This document shows positions 59,763 through 64,000 of a stretch of 64,000 nucleotides of DNA, piece by piece. The position numbers and the translations under genes were made by a program. The notes beneath the pieces were generated by a model, which saw nothing but the letters and a program-made list of their open reading frames with translations, was not told where the DNA came from and did not search any database. The stretch is taken from positions 29,969-93,968 of the forward strand of contig JAAWSV010000003.1 of assembly GCA_022801715.1 (NCBI GenBank). The letters are read 5' to 3'. This DNA is from Oscillospiraceae bacterium. GTDB lineage: Bacteria > Bacillota > Clostridia > Oscillospirales > Oscillospiraceae. The first letter of the stretch is position 1. The number at the start of each line of letters is the position of its first letter.

Positions 59763-60233
59763 GTGCGCTTTGCGATCATGCCTATGACCTATGACCATAT
59801 TGCTGAGGTGGCGGAACTGGAGCGGCTCTGTTTTCCTGATCCCTGGTCGGAGCGGCTGCTGGCGGAGCAGCTGGACAGTGAGAATGCCGCCGCGCTGGTG
59901 GCGATGGGGGAGGATGGCGGACTCTTGGGCTATGCCAGCGTGTCGGTGGTGCTGGATGAGGGGTACATCGCCAATGTGGCCGTGCAGCCCGGCTGCCGGC
60001 GGCAGGGGATTGCCAGGGCGCTGCTGCGGGCCTTTCGGCGCTTCGCGGAGGAAAGCCGCCTGTCCTTTCTCACCCTGGAGGTCCGCGCCTCCAACGCTCC
60101 GGCTATCGCCCTCTACGCGGGGGAGGGCTATCGGGAGGCGGGGCGGCGGAAAAACTACTACCGGCATCCCATGGAGGATGCCATCATTATGACATTGGAG
60201 TTTCACTATGACACTGACCATACTGACCCCTGA
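59763..60233 (+). CDS. rimI: Ribosomal protein S18-alanine N-acetyltransferase
   Basis: 156 residues from a GTG start with GGAGGT seven bases upstream (TTG 59748 and 59760 are alternatives). GNAT fold: FPDPWSERLLAEQLDS, IANVAVQPGCRRQGIARALL (acetyl-CoA loop R/Q-x-x-G-x-A) and LEVRASNAPAIALYAGEGY with the RimI NxxAxxLYxxxGF pattern. Clustered with tsaD as is common for rimI. Overlaps the next gene. Confidence 0.9.
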   Translation: MRFAIMPMTYDHIAEVAELERLCFPDPWSERLLAEQLDSENAAALVAMGEDGGLLGYASVSVVLDEGYIANVAVQPGCRRQGIARALLRAFRRFAEESRLSFLTLEVRASNAPAIALYAGEGYREAGRRKNYYRHPMEDAIIMTLEFHYDTDHTDP

Positions 60234-60846
60234 CGAGCTGAGAGCCGTCTACGAGACCCATCTCAAAGAGGCCTTTCCCCCTGAGGAGCTGAAACCCCTG
60301 TGGTCCATGGAGCGCCTGCGGGAGGAGGGGCTGTACGATCCCCTCTGTCTCCGGGACGAGGCCGGGGAGGCCTTGGGCTATGTGCTGCTCTGGCGGCACA
60401 CCGGCGGCCGCTATCTTCTGGTGGACTACCTCTGTGTCCCCGCCGCCCGGCGGAACGGGGGCATCGGCGGAGTGCTGCTGAAGGCCATGCTGGACCGCTA
60501 CGGCGCGGACACCGTCTTTATCGGGGAGAGCGAGGCGCCCACCGGGGACGCGGCGGCGGACGGGATGATTCTCCGCCGTCTGGGCTTCTACAGGCGAAAT
60601 GGCGCGGTGACGCTCTCCTATGACACCGCCCTCTTTGGCGTACATTTTAAGACCATCTGCTGGACGCGGGGGACCATGCCCGCGGAGGCGGAGATCCTTC
60701 AGGCCCATCAGGAGATCTATTTGCAGCGGTTTGGCCGGAAGAACTACGACCGGTTTATCCAGATCCCCCTCCATCCGGGGGAGGAGATCTTCCCGGTGAC
60801 GGAGTGGACAGAGGAGGAGGCGCGGCATGCTGATTTTGGCCTTTGA
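60208..60846 (+). CDS. GNAT-family acetyltransferase-like protein
   Basis: 212 residues, starting inside the last 26 bases of rimI. GNAT core: YLLVDYLCVPAARRNGGIGGVLLKAML with the acetyl-CoA loop RRNGGIG, then GFYRRNGAVTLSYDTALFGVHF. The C-terminal 50 residues (LQAHQEIYLQRFGRKNYDRFIQ) are an added helical piece. Substrate unknown; coupled to rimI and tsaD in translation. Confidence 0.85.
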   Translation: MTLTILTPDELRAVYETHLKEAFPPEELKPLWSMERLREEGLYDPLCLRDEAGEALGYVLLWRHTGGRYLLVDYLCVPAARRNGGIGGVLLKAMLDRYGADTVFIGESEAPTGDAAADGMILRRLGFYRRNGAVTLSYDTALFGVHFKTICWTRGTMPAEAEILQAHQEIYLQRFGRKNYDRFIQIPLHPGEEIFPVTEWTEEEARHADFGL

Positions 60847-61828
60847 GTCCTCCTGCGACGAGACCGCGGCGGCGGTGGTGCGGGATGGGCGCACCGTCCT
60901 CAGCGACGCCATTCTCTCCCAGGCGGACATGCACGCCCTCTACGGCGGCGTGGTGCCGGAGATCGCCTCCCGCAAGCACATCGAGGCCATCGCCGCCCTC
61001 AGCGATCAGGCCCTCCGGGAGGCCGGCGTGGGCCGGCGGGACATCGACGCGGTGGCCGTCACCTACGGTCCCGGTTTGATTGGCGCGCTGCTGGTGGCGG
61101 TGAACTTCGCCAAGAGCGCCGCCTATGCCTTGGGGAAGCCCCTGATCCCGGTCCACCACCTCCGGGGACACATCGCGGCCAACTACATCGCCTTCCCGGA
61201 GCTGGAGCCCCCCTTTCTGTCCCTGTGCATCTCCGGGGGGAACTCCATGATAGTGGACGTGCAGGGGTACACGCAGATGCGGATCGTGGGGGCCACGCGG
61301 GACGACGCGGCGGGGGAGTGCTTCGACAAGATCGCCCGCGTCCTGGGCCTGCCCTATCCGGGGGGGCGTCCCATGCAGGAGCTGGCTCAGGGCGGGGACG
61401 ACAGGGCCTACACCCTGCCCAAGGCCCATGTGGCGGACAGCGACTTGGACATGTCCTTCTCCGGGCTTAAAACCGCGGTGGTGAACCTGGTCCACAACGC
61501 CGAGCAGAAGGGGGAGGCCATCGACCGGCCCGGCCTTGCGGCCTCGGTGGCGGCGGCGATCAGCGGCGAGCTGGTTCCCCGGACCATTCTGGCGGCGAGG
61601 CGGTACGGCCACCACACGGTGGTGGCCGCCGGCGGCGTGGCGGCCAACGCACGTGTCCGCGCCGACCTCCAGCGCGCCTGTGAGGAGGCGGGTCTCCGGC
61701 TGTTTTTGCCCCCCCTGCGCCTCTGCGGCGACAACGGCGCCATGATCGGCGCGCAGGCCTACTACGAGTATTTGGAGGGCGCCCGGGCGGGCATGAGCCT
61801 GAATGCCTACGCCAATTTGGAGATCTAA
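60827..61828 (+). CDS. tsaD: tRNA N6-threonylcarbamoyladenosine transferase TsaD
   Basis: 333 residues, Kae1/TsaD. ESSCDETAAAVV start, metal-binding HHLRGHIAANYI, ATP-site LCISGGNSMIV and AGGVAANARVRADL. Makes the t6A base at position 37 of ANN-reading tRNAs with TsaB, TsaC and TsaE, which are not in the window. GAGGAGG before ATG; overlaps the GNAT gene by 20 bases, so rimI-GNAT-tsaD is one transcript. Confidence 0.96.
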   Translation: MLILAFESSCDETAAAVVRDGRTVLSDAILSQADMHALYGGVVPEIASRKHIEAIAALSDQALREAGVGRRDIDAVAVTYGPGLIGALLVAVNFAKSAAYALGKPLIPVHHLRGHIAANYIAFPELEPPFLSLCISGGNSMIVDVQGYTQMRIVGATRDDAAGECFDKIARVLGLPYPGGRPMQELAQGGDDRAYTLPKAHVADSDLDMSFSGLKTAVVNLVHNAEQKGEAIDRPGLAASVAAAISGELVPRTILAARRYGHHTVVAAGGVAANARVRADLQRACEEAGLRLFLPPLRLCGDNGAMIGAQAYYEYLEGARAGMSLNAYANLEI

Positions 61829-61864
61829 TGGGAGCCTCCCCCCGCAAATTTTCATGTAGGGTGC

Positions 61865-61938
61865 ATCGGTTTTACCGATGGTACATGGGAAATCAAGGGG
61901 GTATCGGTTTTACCGAGAGTGCATGGGAGATTAGAGGG
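61865..61938 (+). repeat. Tandem 36-38-base repeat with small hairpins
   Basis: Two imperfect copies (61865-61899 and 61903-61938), each beginning with ATCGGTTTTACCGA and running through GTxCATGGGAxAT. Lies between tsaD and the unknown gene. The preceding TGTAGGGTGC recalls the arms of the large palindromic repeats. Confidence 0.7.
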
Positions 61939-62023
61939 TCGGCGCGCCCCGCATAAGAGCTGCGTGTTTGGATGCTCTCAGATATATTCCACAGTTTCAC
62001 AAAAGAACAGGAGGAAAGGACAG

Positions 62024-63001
62024 ATGGAAATGCAGGTTGATCCCGCGGCCCTGCGGGAGAAGTACAGCCGGGCCATGGAGCAGTTCACCTATGCGGGCAA
62101 GGAGCCGGAGGCCAAGGAGCGCCTGCGGTATCTGTTCCACAGCCAGCGTGTTTCTTTCAGTTCCATCGCCCCGGAGTGGGAGAACTGGAGGACCTGGGCG
62201 GAGGCGTGCATCGAGGAGGAGGACTGGCCCGGCCTGTGCCGGGTGCTCAGCCAGTGGGACAAGCTGCTGATGCTGCCCTGTATTTACGGCAGCTACACCT
62301 ATGAGAAGAACTTTCACTGTGCCTTGGAGTGCCTGGTCACAGGGGACGTGCTGGCCATCGAGCGGCTGCTGCCCCCGGAGCTGGCCAAGGTGAAGGACAG
62401 CCATACCCCCTTCTTCCCCGCGGCGGCCCACCTGATGCTTGGACTTTGGTACAAGGACGCGGCGGTGCTGGAGTGGGCCGTCCCCGAGGCGGAGGCCCTG
62501 CTGGGGACCAAGAAGGTCAACCAGATGGAGCGGGCCATGCTCTCCTTCCTGCTGGACATCGTGGGCGGGGACATGGTGAAGGGCAGCGAGGACCTGCTGG
62601 CGGTGTGCAAGGCCTTTGGCCGGGACAAGCGCTATGTGCTGGGGGCCCGGCCCTTCTGTACCTATGCCCACGGGCTCTACTGTCTGGCCCAGCTGCTGCT
62701 GCCGGAGGAGGTCTTTGACGCGCTGGAGCCGCCGGACTATAAGAGTTTCCTCCCCGCCTTCGCCCGGTGGCGGCGGGAGAACCCCAATCCGGACCGGTCC
62801 CTCTGGTATCGCTATCCGGAGGACTTGGACATCTTCAACCAGATCTACACCGCGCCTCCGGCCAGGCTGGTCCTCTTCCAGCCCCTCTTGGACAACCCCA
62901 ACGTCAAGCCTCGGGAGCGGCAGCACTGGATGGCCCACGGCGTGAAGTGTGTGGACAACTATGTGGACGAGCTCTGGAACATGGGCATCGGCAGGGAATG
63001 A
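62024..63001 (+). CDS. Hypothetical 325-residue helical protein
   Basis: No signal peptide or membrane helix. Rich in Trp, Leu and acidic residues, mostly helical, with a short LMLGLWYKDAAVLEWAVPEAE segment and a later WYRYPEDLDIFNQIYTAPPAR segment. AGGAGG lies nine bases before ATG at 62024. No family recognised with confidence; the all-helix style is like some immunity or TPR-type proteins, but I see no toxin gene next to it. Confidence 0.75.
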   Translation: MEMQVDPAALREKYSRAMEQFTYAGKEPEAKERLRYLFHSQRVSFSSIAPEWENWRTWAEACIEEEDWPGLCRVLSQWDKLLMLPCIYGSYTYEKNFHCALECLVTGDVLAIERLLPPELAKVKDSHTPFFPAAAHLMLGLWYKDAAVLEWAVPEAEALLGTKKVNQMERAMLSFLLDIVGGDMVKGSEDLLAVCKAFGRDKRYVLGARPFCTYAHGLYCLAQLLLPEEVFDALEPPDYKSFLPAFARWRRENPNPDRSLWYRYPEDLDIFNQIYTAPPARLVLFQPLLDNPNVKPRERQHWMAHGVKCVDNYVDELWNMGIGRE

Positions 63002-63038
63002 GCACCTGCCGGTGTCTCGACATGCGGATATAGAGGAA

Positions 63039-63075
63039 ATACCCCCGGCGGAGGAGAGCCTCGCCGGGGGTGTAT
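63039..63075 (+). terminator. Terminator of the unknown 325-residue gene
   Basis: TACCCCCGGCG / CGCCGGGGGTGTA stem with an 11-base loop, then TTTTAT. Confidence 0.75.
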
Positions 63076-63180
63076 TTTATGCGGCGGCGCTTTTTTTGGT
63101 GCGGCTTGCAGCGGGGAAGGCGTGCTGTCCTTTCGGTGTCCATGGGGCAGAAAAAACAAAAAATTACCGCGTTTAACCGC

Positions 63181-63732
63181 TGAATTTCACGCCGCTGTAC
63201 AGAGCCTTGTCCGCTTGTCGCTGTCGGGGGAGCAGGGGGATGTATGAACACCGCGGGAAAACCGGGGAAGTGGTGAATATATGCAGGTACTGTCGTTATG
63301 TAAACTAATTTGGGGGGATAGAGAGGTGTGGAAAGTGTGGGTACAGGGGATTCCATAAACTGTAAATATTTGATGAAACCATTGCAAATACAGGGTTTTT
63401 GCTATGTGGAAAACCCTGTGGAAAATGTGTATAACTCGATGTTGTGAGATATTATTGCGAAATTTATGTAAATTGGAGAGAGCCTGTCAAGCCGGCAATT
63501 TTTCATGAGATTACCGGGAGAAAATCACTGAAAAAGAGCGGAAATGTAGAATATGGCAGAGAAAAAATCGGCGCTTCAGAGGGGAGCGAGGGCGGATGCA
63601 GTCGGATATTCATTTTTTCGTGAAAAGTCTGATCATTCCTCTGGGCGCATTACAGAAGGTAATCTCGCCGGTCCGGAGGGGTGGCTTTTTGGCCGGCGGG
63701 CGGAAATTCGCGGTAAAAGCCGAAAATAGTGG
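63181..63732. other. AT-rich gene-free stretch with DnaA-box-like sites
   Basis: About 550 bases without a convincing gene, much more AT-rich than its surroundings. TGTGGAAAA at 63405-63413 and 63417-63425 and TGTGTATAA at 63426-63434 are close to the DnaA box, same direction, within 30 bases. ACAGGGTTTT / AAAACCCTGT forms a 10-pair inverted repeat over 63390-63419. No dnaA, dnaN or rpmH is visible, so it is not called an origin. Confidence 0.45.
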
Positions 63733-63761
63733 TTGACAAACCGGTGGGAAGCGGCTATAAT
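63733..63761 (+). promoter_or_regulatory. Promoter of the tRNA-Leu pair
   Basis: TTGACA (63733-63738), 17 bases, TATAAT (63756-63761): full consensus, 32 bases before the first tRNA. Confidence 0.9.
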
Positions 63762-63793
63762 AATCCTGCTGTCCCGCGAGGGAAGAAGAAAAT

Positions 63794-63878
63794 GCGAGTG
63801 TGCTGGAACTGGTAGACAGGCACGTTTGAGGGGCGTGTGACAACCGTCGTACGGGTTCAAGTCCCGTCACTCGCACCA
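63794..63878 (+). tRNA. tRNA-Leu(GAG)
   Basis: 85 bases with encoded CCA and a long variable arm. Acceptor GCGAGUG/CACUCGC; anticodon stem CACGU/GCGUG with loop UUGAGGG, anticodon GAG. Confidence 0.95.
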
Positions 63879-63901
63879 GCTTTCCTTCAGGACAGCGGCA
63901 C

Positions 63902-63989
63902 GCGCGAGTGGTGGAATTGGCAGACTCGCTAGATTCAGGTTCTAGTGTGCAATACGCACGTGCGGGTTCAAGTCCCGCCTCGCGCACCA
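63902..63989 (+). tRNA. tRNA-Leu(CAG)
   Basis: 88 bases with encoded CCA and a long variable arm. Acceptor GCGCGAG/CUCGCGC; anticodon stem CUAGA/UCUAG with loop UUCAGGU, anticodon CAG. Confidence 0.96.
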
Positions 63990-64000
63990 AGTTGCATTGA

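Noticed and set aside
63361..63560. Calling the AT-rich stretch a replication origin
   Set aside because: Only three relaxed DnaA boxes and no dnaA, dnaN, rpmH or gidA neighbour; kept as a low-confidence observation.

Overview
The window looks like chromosomal DNA of an anaerobic, spore-forming, fairly GC-rich Clostridia member. An Oscillospiraceae-type gut bacterium (Flavonifractor/Lawsonibacter-like) is my inference. Supporting signs are strong AGGAGG ribosome sites, sigma-A promoters with 17-base spacers, two T-box leaders, a SpoIVFA/SpoIVFB-like peptidase pair, a Cys-rich 'chorion-class' peptide, several clostridial DUFs, and ferredoxin-dependent 2-oxoacid chemistry. No prophage, insertion sequence or CRISPR array was seen. 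Seven tRNA genes were found: Arg-CCG, two Ala-GGC, Thr-CGT, Leu-GAG, Leu-CAG, counted as six loci types with Ala duplicated in tandem (six genes in total).

Layout. 0-3.3 kb: thymidylate kinase 3' end, a Cys-rich peptide, mltG and trhP. 3.4-9.8 kb: an RND efflux operon (TolC-like protein, adaptor lipoprotein, pump, TetR regulator) behind a consensus promoter and a 28-base palindromic operator. 10.0-10.2 kb: tRNA-Arg. 10.3-19.9 kb, minus strand: one long aromatic-acid operon (acyl-CoA ligase, Na+ symporter, iorA, iorB, unknown, paaK, ACT protein, aminotransferase) behind a T-box leader whose specifier reads as a Tyr codon. 20-23 kb, minus strand: DUF4430 protein, ECF-type S component, MBL hydrolase, PhzF protein, unknown. 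23.2-28.3 kb: a c-di-GMP phosphorelay (REC-HD-GYP-PAS-GGDEF protein, lone HPt, hybrid kinase). 28.3-32.1 kb: two divergent MarR-MATE pairs with visible operators. 32.2-34.9 kb: a region of small genes, two duplicated XRE regulators and large palindromic repeats. 34.9-41.4 kb: an SLH protein, a Trp T-box with a solitary trpB, the M23/M50 pair, a nitroreductase-Nudix fusion, DUF378 and the Ala tRNAs. 41.5-42.5 kb: homocysteine methyltransferase-like protein.

The most striking part is 42.7-54.6 kb. It is a self-contained sigma-54 island: a TauE/SafE exporter, two paralogous guanidino-hydrolase (arginine-deiminase-fold) genes, a PAS/AAA+ sigma-54 activator, a complete Dpp/Opp-type ABC importer and rpoN itself. 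Three GG-N10-GC sigma-54 promoters sit exactly in front of the exporter, the first hydrolase and the second hydrolase operon. The last operon runs through rpoN, so sigma-54 would drive its own synthesis. The island probably imports and deiminates a guanidino compound (or a peptide of one) and exports a product; the substrate is unknown.

54.6-64 kb is housekeeping: tRNA-Thr, a sirtuin, an ArsC-family protein, DUF3784, polA, a run of five stem-loops, rimI, a GNAT protein, tsaD, an unknown 325-residue protein, a long AT-rich gene-free stretch with DnaA-box-like sites, and two Leu tRNAs. The two T-box operons together suggest that this organism refills its Tyr and Trp pools by salvaging aryl acids and indole.
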